Counted from the first letter of the stretch, positions 17,809 to 26,441 are shown. The stretch: DNA of 64,000 nucleotides from Chitinophagales bacterium (GCA_020636545.1 JACJXS010000008.1:248001-312000), one strand, 5' to 3'. Numbers and translations: made by a program. The notes: generated by a model from the letters alone, not told the origin.

Positions 17809-18807
17809 ATGGATAGTATACTTAAATTTCCAGTTATACCAAAGGCTATTTACATTGAGTATCGAAAGTTAAAGAAAACGCCTGTTTCTAACCATGAAAC
17901 ATTTAAAAAATTAATTACTGGATTGGTTAGGGATGCTAAGTCAAATGGAACAATGACATCTAAACTTGCCAAGTTAATTTTATTTGATTGGAAAAGCTAT
18001 ATTAATCATCCTGCGATTTATAAAGAAAAATCTACGGCTAGTGCTTTAGAGAATAGGATAGCACTTTTAGGTCACGGAAATACTTCAGATGTATTGCCCA
18101 AAAAGGATCCTTTAATTTCTACTCTGTTAAGTAAAAATGAATACGATAAATTGCCAATAGAAGTTCAATCAAAAATTTGCTCAAATTTCAGAGAAAAGGG
18201 CGATGTAATTTTCTATGATTCTAAACTTAATTCAAGTTATAAGGTTTCTATTAAGTCTTTAATATTTGACAATAAAGAAATTAATTTCGGAGCATTAGAG
18301 TTTGCATCTATTATTAGAGGTATTCTGCCTGATGAGTTTTTGGCACTCGGAGAAAGGAGAAGTAAGATTAACAAAACTATTGGTAAAAGAGACTATGAAA
18401 TTGGAAGAGGGTCTAGACAACAACTTGGAGAGTTTTTTGATTATATAAAAGCAGATGGGAAATGGAAAATATTTTTAGAACGGTGGAAAATTGTTTTTTC
18501 TGGAATTTTTAAGGAAGATGTAATTATTTATATTAAAGAACACGAAAAATTGAAATTGTATCTTATCAGTAACAAGTCTTTTGTTGAATGTATTTACAAT
18601 AGTTTGGTCGATACAAAAGATGGCTACACGAATATGATAATAAATAGATGGGAAGGAAATTCGATAAGAGTCGATAGAGATTTATTAATAAAACATGTTG
18701 ACTTCAAAGTTGAAGAGTCATTTGATAATTTTTTTGATGAAAATAGCATCAAAATAAAAATGCAAGAAATGGAAAATTTAAAATATAAAAAGCTTTTACA
18801 AGACTAA
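17809..18807 (+). CDS. Putative type II restriction endonuclease of R-M system 2
   Basis: A 332-residue protein of no family I can name. The call rests on context: it lies directly behind a C-protein gene and is convergent, with a 4-base overlap, to a cytosine methyltransferase gene. A possible nuclease core is GDVIFYD...YKVSIKSL at about residues 130-150 (Asp plus a Ser-x-Lys instead of Glu-x-Lys), followed by FGALEFASI. No signal peptide or membrane helix is present. An in-frame TTG at 17803 would overlap the upstream stop. Target sequence unknown. Confidence 0.6.
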   Translation: MDSILKFPVIPKAIYIEYRKLKKTPVSNHETFKKLITGLVRDAKSNGTMTSKLAKLILFDWKSYINHPAIYKEKSTASALENRIALLGHGNTSDVLPKKDPLISTLLSKNEYDKLPIEVQSKICSNFREKGDVIFYDSKLNSSYKVSIKSLIFDNKEINFGALEFASIIRGILPDEFLALGERRSKINKTIGKRDYEIGRGSRQQLGEFFDYIKADGKWKIFLERWKIVFSGIFKEDVIIYIKEHEKLKLYLISNKSFVECIYNSLVDTKDGYTNMIINRWEGNSIRVDRDLLIKHVDFKVEESFDNFFDENSIKIKMQEMENLKYKKLLQD

Positions 18808-19829
18808 ACCAATAATAATTCGGCTTGAACATTACTTGTTGCTTTTTTATTTTTCAATTTACCGTCTTCAAAGTCCTTTAAAACTTTTCCTAAGTGTTTT
18901 GCAAATTCAACTGCAACAGCATTTCCGATTTGTCGAAATTGTGAAGACACTGAACCATAAAATTCAAAATTATCAGGGAAAGATTGAATTCTAGCGGTTT
19001 CTCGTACCGTAAATCTTCTTTTGCAATTAGGATGTACTGCAATAACAGGTCCGCCTGTTCCTCCGCCTCTTCCTACTATTGTCGGTCCAGGTTTGTCCCA
19101 ATCAAGCTTTCTGTTTCCCATATAGCCATTAATTTTAACCTTATGCTTAGTGCCGTAATGATTTAATATTTTTTCGGCTTCTTTAGTGTCAGGTTCAGGT
19201 AAATCGCCAATAGCCTCTCTTAAAGTCTTGAACGGGTTTAATTTAGGATCATAACTATCATGTGTTTTTATAGGTGGAAAATTTTGAAATAAAATTTCTC
19301 TTTTTTCTTTTTTAATTTCGTTTGATACGCCAAGAAAAATAACACGTTTTCTACCTTGAGGAACACCGTAATTTGCTGCATTTAATAAGTACATTTTAAC
19401 ATCATAACCTGAAAACCCGTCTGCGACTCCAATGCTTTTAAAATCATTTAAAATCATTTTGGCAATCTCACCTTTTCCAAGACTCAATAGTCCAGGAACA
19501 TTTTCCGCTAAAAAATATTTAGGTTTTGTTTCTGAAATTATTCTTACAATTTGTAAATAAAGTTCATTTCTTTTATCAGAAGCATCTCTATATAGATTAG
19601 CAACTGAAAAGCCTTGACAAGGAAACCCCCCTGTAAGAATATCATATTCGGGTAGTATACTTGTATCTAATTGCTTTACATCGCCAAGCCAAAAGTGTTT
19701 CCCAATATTTTTCTCATATGTAATTTGGCAGTCTTTGTCAAAATCATTTGCAAAAACAATTTTATGCCCAGCATTTATTAAACCAAGGTCTAAACCACCG
19801 CAACCTGCGAATAATGAAACTACCTTCAT
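18804..19829 (-). CDS. DNA cytosine-5 methyltransferase of R-M system 2
   Basis: A 341-residue C5 methyltransferase. Motif I is SLFAGCGGLDLGLINAGH. The catalytic motif is GGFPCQGFS (Cys71). Also present are AENVPGL (motif VI), VPQGRKRVIF (motif VIII), a target-recognition region around 190-270 that includes GPTIVGRGGGTGGPVI, and RIQSFPDNFEF with QIGNAVAVEFA at the end. It differs from the NgoPII-like enzyme at 12.4 kb, so the two protect different sites. The recognition sequence cannot be read from the protein. The start overlaps the upstream regulator stop by 4 bases. Confidence 0.93.
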   Translation of the reverse strand: MKVVSLFAGCGGLDLGLINAGHKIVFANDFDKDCQITYEKNIGKHFWLGDVKQLDTSILPEYDILTGGFPCQGFSVANLYRDASDKRNELYLQIVRIISETKPKYFLAENVPGLLSLGKGEIAKMILNDFKSIGVADGFSGYDVKMYLLNAANYGVPQGRKRVIFLGVSNEIKKEKREILFQNFPPIKTHDSYDPKLNPFKTLREAIGDLPEPDTKEAEKILNHYGTKHKVKINGYMGNRKLDWDKPGPTIVGRGGGTGGPVIAVHPNCKRRFTVRETARIQSFPDNFEFYGSVSSQFRQIGNAVAVEFAKHLGKVLKDFEDGKLKNKKATSNVQAELLLV

Positions 19830-20152
19830 ATTATTTTTTTTGTTTTTAAGTATTTAATTTTTTGTTCAGCAACTTTTAAAATATCTATATCAGCGTCTGC
19901 CTCTATTATTTTGTATGCTACTTGGTCGCTCAAATGTTCTCTGATTAATTTGTTTTCATCAAATTTGAAAAACTTGGCAACAAGTTTTATTTGTTCTTTA
20001 GTAGGTTGTCTTTCATCTCGTTCTATTTTTCCGAGCAAAGATGTGTCAATTCCGATTTCTGTTGCAACTTCACGTAATGACAGCTGTTTATGTTCGCGCA
20101 ATGAACGAAGTTTTTTACCAAACGAAGAAATCATATTCTTAGATAGTGCCAT
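19826..20152 (-). CDS. XRE-family regulator of R-M system 2, paralogue of the 12.1-kb regulator
   Basis: A 108-residue protein with an N-terminal helix-turn-helix (LRSLREHKQLSLREVATEIGIDTSLLGKIERDERQ) and a C-terminal helix ending KIKYLKTKK. It has the same length as the regulator of system 1, the same domain plan, and the same 4-base overlap with its methyltransferase gene. Repeated operator-like sites lie at its start (20156-20209). An internal ATG (residue 7) would be an alternative start downstream of the operator. Confidence 0.85.
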   Translation of the reverse strand: MALSKNMISSFGKKLRSLREHKQLSLREVATEIGIDTSLLGKIERDERQPTKEQIKLVAKFFKFDENKLIREHLSDQVAYKIIEADADIDILKVAEQKIKYLKTKKII

Positions 20153-20155
20153 CGA

Positions 20156-20209
20156 GGACTAATTTTGTCCAAATATAATATTAAATATATTCGAGGACTA
20201 ATTTTGACC
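20156..20209 (-). promoter_or_regulatory. Duplicated operator and -7 box of the R-M system 2 regulator
   Basis: Two near-identical sites, TCGAGGACTAATTTTGTCC (20152-20170) and TCGAGGACTAATTTTGACC (20191-20209), start 39 bases apart. The first contains an inverted repeat GGAC-N7-GTCC. On the minus strand a -7 box TATATTTG (20170-20177) lies between them, and the proximal site abuts the ATG. Binding at both would bracket the promoter. The layout matches 12083-12104, where the operator is also 15 bases across and next to TATATTTG. Confidence 0.6.
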
Positions 20210-20322
20210 TTAAAAGTTTTCAACAGTCTAAGTTGAGGTATTTTTCCTGTACTGATTAAAAAATATATAGATTAAATTGTTATCGACTTATATTGTAATC
20301 TATTTATACTTACATCTAGCAA

Positions 20323-21321
20323 TTAAATAGTAACAGATTCAAAACCTGCGTATTCTTGGATAATCTCCGTTAATATTTCATTGATTTCATCAAATTCGTT
20401 AGCCATTACTAATTTTGCTCTATAAGGTTTTATATTAGGCAATCCTTTTAGATAATTGCTGTAATGTTGACGCATTTCCAGAATACCCAAAACATTACCT
20501 TTCCATTCTACAGATTTCTGTAAGTGTGTTCGTATAGTTTTTATTTTTTCCTCGATAGAAGGTTGCTCAATAAGTTTGTTTTCAAAAATATAAGCTTTAA
20601 TTTGGTTGAAAATCCAAGGTGAGCCAATTGCTGCTCTGCCAATCATAATGCCATCTACACCATATTTGTTTTTATATTCCAATGCCTTTTGTGGAGAATC
20701 AATATCGCCATTTCCAAAAATTGGAATATGCATTCGTGGATTGTTTTTTACTTCTCCTATTAAAGTCCAATCAGCCTCGCCTTTGTACATTTGTTTTCTT
20801 GTTCTACCATGAATACTTAATGCTTGGATGCCAATATCTTGCAATCGCTCAGCAACTTCAACAATGTTTTTGGAATTATCATCCCAGCCTAAACGTGTTT
20901 TTACAGTAACTGGTAAGTAGGTAGCTTTAACAACTTGTTCTGTCAGACGAATCATTTTTGGAATGTCTTGTAAAATTCCAGCACCAGCCATTTTACAAAC
21001 TACTTTATTAACAGGACAGCCATAATTTATATCTATTAAATCAGGTTGCACTGCTTCAATAATTTTAGCAGATTGTACCATTGCATCTTCTTCGCCACCA
21101 AACATTTGAATACCCATTGGTCGTTCATAATCAAATATGTCTAGCTTTTGAATGCTTTTTTTAGCATTTCGAATCAATCCTTCTGATGAAATAAACTCAG
21201 TGTACATTAAATCTGCACCATATTGTTTGCAAACATATCGGAACGGAGGATCGCTCACATCTTCCATTGGAGCGAGAATTATTGGAAATTCACCTAAATC
21301 TATATTTGCAATCTTTGGCAT
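20323..21321 (-). CDS. dusB: tRNA-dihydrouridine synthase (DusB-like)
   Basis: A 332-residue FMN-dependent Dus enzyme that reduces uridine in tRNA D-loops. Visible marks are the N-terminal ILAPMEDVSDPPFR, the catalytic cysteine in DINYGCPVNKV (about residue 101), TVKTRLGWDD, ALSIHGRTRKQMY and the FMN-binding IFGNGDI and DGIMIGRAAIGSPWIF segments. A helical C-terminal domain follows. It marks the right border of the defence island. The DusB subtype is the usual Bacteroidota assignment but is less certain than the family. Confidence 0.93.
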   Translation of the reverse strand: MPKIANIDLGEFPIILAPMEDVSDPPFRYVCKQYGADLMYTEFISSEGLIRNAKKSIQKLDIFDYERPMGIQMFGGEEDAMVQSAKIIEAVQPDLIDINYGCPVNKVVCKMAGAGILQDIPKMIRLTEQVVKATYLPVTVKTRLGWDDNSKNIVEVAERLQDIGIQALSIHGRTRKQMYKGEADWTLIGEVKNNPRMHIPIFGNGDIDSPQKALEYKNKYGVDGIMIGRAAIGSPWIFNQIKAYIFENKLIEQPSIEEKIKTIRTHLQKSVEWKGNVLGILEMRQHYSNYLKGLPNIKPYRAKLVMANEFDEINEILTEIIQEYAGFESVTI

Positions 21322-21377
21322 TATAGGACAAAAGTACGATTATTATTGTGAATACTAATAAGCTTCTTATTAGGGAA

Positions 21378-21414
21378 AATGAAAAAGGGTGAATAGCAAT
21401 TACTACCCACCCTT
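21378..21414 (-). terminator. Terminator of the DUF937 gene
   Basis: On the minus strand a hairpin with arms AAGGGTG and CACCCTT (21385-21414, with extra GTAG/CTA-type pairing inside) is followed by TTTTTCATTTT. It lies 20 bases beyond the DUF937 stop. Confidence 0.75.
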
Positions 21415-21433
21415 CCAAATTAACAACTATAAA

Positions 21434-22027
21434 TTATTTATTAAAAAGCTTACCTAAGATACCAGCACCCATTTTTAAGGCATCATCTACCATATTACCA
21501 TCTTTATTTTGGTCAAATAATTGAGATAGCATATCGCTAGCTTGAGGGTTTTGTTGCTTTTGAGAAGTTGCGGCACCTGCCAACATACTTACTAAGCCAC
21601 CAACCTCAAATCCTTGTTGTTGCTTTTGTCCACCTAAAGCATCCATTACAATAGGAGCTAAAATTTGTAAGAGTTTGCCTATTTGCCCAGCTCCCAATCC
21701 TGAATTTTGAGATAAAGCATTTTCAACTTGACCTTGTCTATTACCAAAAATATGGCCTAATATTTTTGCACCTTCGCCACTTGCTAATGCTGCTTGTGCT
21801 AAGCCACCAAGGTTGCCTAATGATGAACCATTGTGATTGCCTAGAGCATTAAATAACGCATCTGCACCTTCAGGTTTGCTTGCATTATGTGATAAGGAGC
21901 TTAATAATGTAGGTAAAGCTAATTGTATTGCAGAAGCTGCTTGTTGTTGGTCGATGCCTAACTGTTGTGCTACAACTTGTTGCGCTTGTTGTCCTAAAGC
22001 ACCACTTAATAAATCTTGAATATTCAT
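21434..22027 (-). CDS. DUF937 domain protein
   Basis: A 197-residue protein rich in Gln, Gly and Ala. It has the DUF937 features: N-terminal DLLSGALGQQAQQVVAQQLG, PTLLSSLSHN, and repeated glycine-rich helices ending DALKMGAGILGKLF. No signal peptide or membrane helix is present, and the family has no established function. A low-complexity QKQQQ stretch lies near residue 135. It appears to be transcribed alone, with its own terminator. Confidence 0.82.
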   Translation of the reverse strand: MNIQDLLSGALGQQAQQVVAQQLGIDQQQAASAIQLALPTLLSSLSHNASKPEGADALFNALGNHNGSSLGNLGGLAQAALASGEGAKILGHIFGNRQGQVENALSQNSGLGAGQIGKLLQILAPIVMDALGGQKQQQGFEVGGLVSMLAGAATSQKQQNPQASDMLSQLFDQNKDGNMVDDALKMGAGILGKLFNK

Positions 22028-22093
22028 TTTTTAATTTTAGAATATTAAAGGTATATTATTTCTATTAAAAAAAGAAAATAAGACTTATTAACT

Positions 22094-23905
22094 TTAACTA
22101 ATCTGATATTGTAATTTTAGTAGGTTGTTATATACACCATCACTTTTTAGTGAAAGCTCATTGTGATTACCTTGTTCTACGATTGCACCTCTGTCTAAAA
22201 CAAAAATAGTATCTACATTTCTGATGGTTGATAATCGGTGTGCAATGATTAAAGTTGTTCTGTTTTGCATTAAATTATTAAGTGCTTCTTGTACTAATAC
22301 TTCTGATTCTGCATCTAAGGCACTTGTTGCTTCGTCCAATAATAGAATTGCTGGGTCTTTTAATATAGCTCTTGCAATTGCAATTCTTTGTCTCTGTCCA
22401 CCAGATAATTTAATGCCTCTTTCTCCAACTTTTGTATCTAATCCTTCTGGAAATTGACTAATAAATTGCCAAGCATTTGCTTTTTTTGTTGCATCAATTA
22501 TTTCATCTTCAGAAGCATCTAGTTTCCCATATAAAATATTTTCACGGATAGTACCACCAAATAATATTACTTCTTGAGGAACTATTGCAATATTGCCTCT
22601 TAATTGTTTTACAGTAATTTCGTTAATATTTTTATTATCAATAAAAATATCTCCATTATCAGGTTTGTAATAACTCAATAATAAATTAAAGACAGTTGAT
22701 TTTCCAGCACCAGATGTTCCAACTAATGCAATTTTCTTCCCTTGTGCTACTTCAAAATTTAGGTTTTTGTAAATTTCTATATCTTTTCTTGATGGATAAG
22801 CAAACTTAATATCTTGGAAATGGATACTTCCGTTTAATTTAATTGGTGTGTAATCTTTAGTATCTGTTTCTGGATTCAAGTCTATTATTTCTAAAATTCT
22901 TTCAGATGCACCAAGTGCTTTTAAAATTCTTCCAAAAGCATCACTCAAACCTCCGAGTGCCGCACCAATAAATACGGTAATGATTAAAAAAGAAACCAAA
23001 TCGCCTTCAGAAATTCCTTGTGTTTTGTCTAGTTGATAAGCTTGTACCATACCTGAACCATACCATAAAACAAACATTAAAGCACCAAATGTAGCAACAA
23101 TAATAAATGAGATAAAAGTTCCTCTGTATAATGAGTTTTTTAATGCCAATTGCAAAGTATCATAAACTTTTACATAATATCTTTTGCTTTCATAAGCCTC
23201 ATTGGTATAGGCTTTTACCATATTGATGTTTTGCATTGTTTCCTCAGCAATTATATTTGCTTCAGCCAATGATTCTTGTGTAAGGCGAGAATTTTTTTGA
23301 ATAAACTTTCCAAAAACTACGGCTAAAAGCGTTACAATAGGAACAGAAACTAACATTACAAGAGTTAATTTTACAGAGGTAAAAAACAACATAAAAGTAC
23401 CAATTACTAAAATGGATACTTGTCGAAATGCCTCAGCAAGTGTTAGGGATAAAGTATCTTGTAGTGAAACGATATCATTTGTAATTCTACTGGTTAAATC
23501 GCCAATTCTTCTTTCTTCAAAAAATGGAATCGGCATACTGATAATCTTATTGTACAAATCTTTTCTGATGTTTGCTAAAGCAGGTTCATTAGCACGAGCA
23601 AATAAATATACTCGCAAAAAAGAAAGAAATCCTTGAAGTATAAATACGGCAATAAAAACTAAGCCTAAGGTATTTCTATTTTCTATCTTATAAAAACTCT
23701 TTCCTGTTGATACATCTACTAAGCCTCCAATTAATTTGGGTACTATCATTACGGTTGAACTAGAAAATACTAAAGCAAATAATCCTAATCCAAAATACCA
23801 TTTGTAAGGTTTAAGGTAATTGAAAATCTTTATGGCTTTAAAAAAGCGTTCTTTTGATATTTTTTTTTCTTCGTCCTTTTGCACTTTTATATTGTTGTAG
23901 CTCAA
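22094..23905 (-). CDS. ABC exporter, MsbA-like fused permease-ATPase
   Basis: A 603-residue half-transporter with six transmembrane helices in residues 35-330 and a C-terminal ATPase. Walker A is GTSGAGKST (about residue 397), the signature is LSGGQRQR (about 505), Walker B is ILLLDEATSALD, and the H-loop is IIAHRLS. In Bacteroidota such proteins export lipids, lipid A precursors or drugs. The substrate cannot be read from the sequence. The N-terminal 30 residues are charged and cytosolic. Confidence 0.9.
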   Translation of the reverse strand: MSYNNIKVQKDEEKKISKERFFKAIKIFNYLKPYKWYFGLGLFALVFSSSTVMIVPKLIGGLVDVSTGKSFYKIENRNTLGLVFIAVFILQGFLSFLRVYLFARANEPALANIRKDLYNKIISMPIPFFEERRIGDLTSRITNDIVSLQDTLSLTLAEAFRQVSILVIGTFMLFFTSVKLTLVMLVSVPIVTLLAVVFGKFIQKNSRLTQESLAEANIIAEETMQNINMVKAYTNEAYESKRYYVKVYDTLQLALKNSLYRGTFISFIIVATFGALMFVLWYGSGMVQAYQLDKTQGISEGDLVSFLIITVFIGAALGGLSDAFGRILKALGASERILEIIDLNPETDTKDYTPIKLNGSIHFQDIKFAYPSRKDIEIYKNLNFEVAQGKKIALVGTSGAGKSTVFNLLLSYYKPDNGDIFIDNKNINEITVKQLRGNIAIVPQEVILFGGTIRENILYGKLDASEDEIIDATKKANAWQFISQFPEGLDTKVGERGIKLSGGQRQRIAIARAILKDPAILLLDEATSALDAESEVLVQEALNNLMQNRTTLIIAHRLSTIRNVDTIFVLDRGAIVEQGNHNELSLKSDGVYNNLLKLQYQIS

Positions 23906-23966
23906 AAATACAAGTTGTTGTTGTATTAATTGAATTATATTAGATTAATTATGAATTAAGGAAGGT

Positions 23967-24272
23967 TTATTTTTCTTTACTTAAAATTTTACTGTCTGTA
24001 TAAAAAATACCAAAAGGAATAAAACTAGCGATTAAAATTACCTTCAACAATTTAGACCAACCCCAATTTCTTGATTCACTAAAAAGATAAGCCATTATGA
24101 TAAAAGCTACAAATAATGCTCCGTGAATAGGCCCGATAATTCTAACTAATAATGGAAAGTCTGCCATGTATTTAAGCGGTACAGCTACAAAGTATAATAG
24201 TATTAAAGACATACCTTCTAAGAATTCAATAATTCTAAGTCTGCCTATTTCAGTTTTTAATAGTGTTGTCAT
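23967..24272 (-). CDS. DUF3817 family membrane protein
   Basis: A 101-residue protein with three predicted helices. It matches DUF3817: RIIEFLEGMSLILLYFVAVPLKY, then PLLVRIIGPIHGALFVAFIIMAY and a C-terminal helix with FIPFGIFYTDSKI. The family is common in Bacteroidota and Actinobacteria, often as a small integral membrane protein of unknown role. It stands between the DUF3127 and ABC exporter genes on the same strand. Confidence 0.82.
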   Translation of the reverse strand: MTTLLKTEIGRLRIIEFLEGMSLILLYFVAVPLKYMADFPLLVRIIGPIHGALFVAFIIMAYLFSESRNWGWSKLLKVILIASFIPFGIFYTDSKILSKEK

Positions 24273-24303
24273 TTTTTAATTTTAATGAATTGTATTTTTC
24301 AAT

Positions 24304-24341
24304 CATAAAATGAAAAGACCAAGTCAAATTTTGGCTTGGTC
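24304..24341 (-). terminator. Terminator of the DUF3127 gene
   Basis: On the minus strand a hairpin (GACCAAG at 24317-24323 pairs with CTTGGTC at 24335-24341, with further CAAA/TTTG pairing inside) is followed by TTTTCATTTT. It lies about 40 bases past the stop at 24382. Confidence 0.75.
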
Positions 24342-24381
24342 AATTTATTTATTTTATTGTTCTTTAGAATATATAAATTTA

Positions 24382-24765
24382 TTAGAAAGGTAAATCATCA
24401 TCTTCTTTTGACGGTGCCACAGGTGCTTCTTGAACAGACTGAGGTGTTGATGGTGTTGAATTGGAATAGCTTGGAGCTGAAGGAGCTGGATTTTCTTGTC
24501 CTCTTGAAACTTTCCAAGCTCTAACATCTGTGTACCATCTGCCACTATATTCTCTACTTTCAATATCTATAGAAACAGTTACCTCTTCATTTTCTTTAAT
24601 TGCGAATTGGTCAATCTTATCTGACCATGCTGAAAAACAAACCTTTTTTGGTGCAAAACTACCATTAGGCATTTCTAAAATATATTCTTGTTTTTTCCAA
24701 GCACCATTCTTTCCTTCGCCACTTACTATTGGCATAATTTGAATTATTCTTCCTTTAATTTCCAT
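24382..24765 (-). CDS. DUF3127 OB-fold protein with SSB-like acidic tail
   Basis: A 127-residue protein. Residues 1-90 match DUF3127, a Bacteroidota family with a predicted single OB-fold (MEIKGRIIQIMPIVSGEGKNG, KKQEYILEM, CFSAWSDKI, VTVSIDIESREYSGRWYTDVRAW). A Pro/Ser-rich linker (about 92-118) then leads to the C-terminal DDDLPF. That tail is the hallmark of SSB proteins, through which they recruit DNA repair partners. This suggests an auxiliary ssDNA-binding protein. The DNA-binding role is inferred. Confidence 0.85.
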   Translation of the reverse strand: MEIKGRIIQIMPIVSGEGKNGAWKKQEYILEMPNGSFAPKKVCFSAWSDKIDQFAIKENEEVTVSIDIESREYSGRWYTDVRAWKVSRGQENPAPSAPSYSNSTPSTPQSVQEAPVAPSKEDDDLPF

Positions 24766-24822
24766 ATTACAAATATAGTGATTTGGCTATAATAAAAAAA
24801 TTAACCTTTCTTAATTTTGATG

Positions 24823-24846
24823 TATGAAAATATGTTCATATATTTG
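24823..24846 (+). promoter_or_regulatory. ArsR-type operator and -7 box of the sulfur operon
   Basis: A perfect inverted repeat TATGAA-N6-TTCATA (24823-24840), the size and form of ArsR/SmtB-family operators, overlaps a -7 box TATATTTG (24839-24846). The ATG at 24856 follows 9 bases later. Repressor binding here would block the promoter of the whole operon. Confidence 0.7.
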
Positions 24847-24855
24847 TATGATAGA

Positions 24856-25158
24856 ATGAAGCAACAAGAAAATTCAATACAAAGATTAGAAAAGGCTGCA
24901 CTAATATTAAAGACAGTTGCACATCCTGCTCGATTAGCAATTATAGATTTGCTAAAAAGACATCAGGAATTGACTGTTTCAGAAATTATTCAAGCAATAG
25001 AATTAGAGCAATCTTTGACCTCTCATCATTTGACTAATATGAAGGTGCGAGGTATTTTGGGTAGTAAAAGAGTAGGGAAGCAAATCTTTTACTATTTAAA
25101 AGAAAGAGATGTTGCTAAAGTGATTGATTGTATTGAACATTGTAAACCAAATTTTTAG
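24856..25158 (+). CDS. ArsR-family winged-helix repressor
   Basis: A 100-residue winged-helix protein. VAHPARLAIIDLLKRHQELTVSEIIQAI and QSLTSHHLTNMKVRGILGSKRVGKQIFYYL give the H3-H4-wing region of ArsR repressors. The classical metal site ELCxC is missing. The only cysteines are in DCIEHC near the C-terminus. The start at 24856 is preferred because upstream in-frame starts (24820, 24832) lie in the operator-promoter. The sulfur genes downstream make it a candidate sulfide/persulfide-type sensor like BigR/SqrR, although the cysteine layout differs. Confidence 0.82.
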   Translation: MKQQENSIQRLEKAALILKTVAHPARLAIIDLLKRHQELTVSEIIQAIELEQSLTSHHLTNMKVRGILGSKRVGKQIFYYLKERDVAKVIDCIEHCKPNF

Positions 25159-25159
25159 T

Positions 25160-25759
25160 ATGATGGAAATGAGTTTAGATAAATTATTCTGGGATTCCTT
25201 ATGGAAAAATAATTTAACAGCTTGGGACTTAAAAAAAGTATCTCCACCGATAAAAGACTATTTTGATAAGATAGAAAATAAGGATATAGCGATTCTAATT
25301 CCAGGTTGTGGTAATGCTTATGAAGCTAAATACTTATTAGAATTAGGCTTTACAAATGTTACTATTATAGATATTGCACCAACAGTTGTTGGAACTTTAT
25401 TAAATGAACTTGATGCCTATATTGGGAAGCAATTAAGTGTAGTTTGTGGTGATTTTTTTAAACATTCTGGTCAGTATGATTTAATAGTAGAACAAACTTT
25501 CTTTTGTGCATTAGATAAGCAACTTAGAAAAATGTATGTTCAAAAAATGAAATCTCTTTTAAAAACAGATGGTCAATTGGTTGGCTTACTTTTTGATATT
25601 GATTTTGGAAAACCACATCCACCTTTTGGAGGCAATAAAGAAGAATATGTTGCATTATTTAACCAAGAATTTGCAATTAATTATATGGAAACTGCAACAA
25701 ATTCTGTTAAACCACGGTTAGGTAATGAGCTTTGGATAGAATTAAATCCTTTAAAATAA
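25160..25759 (+). CDS. TPMT-like SAM-dependent methyltransferase
   Basis: A 199-residue class I methyltransferase of the thiopurine-methyltransferase type. WDSLWKNNLTAWDL at the N-terminus is the family's substrate-cap segment. ILIPGCGNAYEAKYLLELGF is the SAM-binding motif I. VEQTFFCALDKQLR and a late KPHPPFGG complete the pattern. Bacterial relatives methylate thiols, selenium or tellurium species. The ATG at 25160 lies 1 base after the repressor stop, so it is in the same operon. The real substrate is not known. Confidence 0.85.
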   Translation: MMEMSLDKLFWDSLWKNNLTAWDLKKVSPPIKDYFDKIENKDIAILIPGCGNAYEAKYLLELGFTNVTIIDIAPTVVGTLLNELDAYIGKQLSVVCGDFFKHSGQYDLIVEQTFFCALDKQLRKMYVQKMKSLLKTDGQLVGLLFDIDFGKPHPPFGGNKEEYVALFNQEFAINYMETATNSVKPRLGNELWIELNPLK

Positions 25760-25765
25760 TTTGTT

Positions 25766-26017
25766 ATGAAAGATATATTATTTAAAAATTGGCACGTAAT
25801 GCGTATCATTAGATTGGTACTGTCTGTAATATTATTAGTAGAAGCAGTGCAGATGAAAGAGCCATTGTTAGGAGCATTTGGTGGAATTTTTTTACTGATG
25901 ACTTTGTTCAATGCAGGTTGTGGAACAGCATCTTGTTGTGGAACAAATGACAATTGTAATACAACACCTGCAAAGCAAAATACAAATAAGGAAATTGAAT
26001 TTGAAGAAGTTAAATAA
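25766..26017 (+). CDS. Small Cys-rich membrane protein (DUF2892-like)
   Basis: An 83-residue protein with two predicted helices (residues 10-30 and 33-50). A cysteine-rich patch follows ([14 protein letters not shown], four Cys in 14 residues) and then a polar acidic tail. Similar short proteins in Bacteroidota sit beside thioredoxin and rhodanese genes. The patch may bind metal or take part in sulfur relay, which is an inference. It lies 6 bases after the methyltransferase gene and 10 bases before thioredoxin. Confidence 0.72.
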   Translation: MKDILFKNWHVMRIIRLVLSVILLVEAVQMKEPLLGAFGGIFLLMTLFNAGCGTASCCGTNDNCNTTPAKQNTNKEIEFEEVK

Positions 26018-26027
26018 AAAAAGAAGT

Positions 26028-26327
26028 ATGAGTGCATCATTTCAAGAAATTATTAAAAGTGAAAAGCCAGTGTTGGTAGATTTTTTTGCCACTTGGTGTG
26101 GACCATGCAAAGCAATGTCTCCAATTTTACAAGATTTAAAAACTCAAATTGGTGATAAAGCAACTATTTTAAAAATTGATGTGGACAAAAATCCAGCTCT
26201 TGCACAACAATTGAGTATTCAAGGTGTTCCCACCTTGATATTATATAAAAACGGTCAGATTGTATGGCGGAAAAGCGGTGTAGTAGATAAAAATAGTCTT
26301 GCTAGTTTAATCAATCAGCATAGCTAA
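26028..26327 (+). CDS. Thioredoxin
   Basis: A 99-residue single-domain thioredoxin. The active site is [12 protein letters not shown], the cis-Pro segment [11 protein letters not shown], and the C-terminal helix is typical. The ATG at 26028 is preceded by AAGAAG; longer in-frame starts run through the preceding gene. Located in the ArsR operon, it probably reduces persulfide or disulfide intermediates for the neighbouring sulfur proteins. That role is inferred from context, while the fold is certain. Confidence 0.93.
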   Translation: MSASFQEIIKSEKPVLVDFFATWCGPCKAMSPILQDLKTQIGDKATILKIDVDKNPALAQQLSIQGVPTLILYKNGQIVWRKSGVVDKNSLASLINQHS

Positions 26328-26441
26328 TACTTGAAATATCATATTGAGTAATAGTTTCATTACTTTTTATTAAAATTAAGCTATTCCTTTTGTTCGGGTT
26401 AGTAGTGCTAAATTTGTAGCTTTGTTTGAACAATCTACTAT

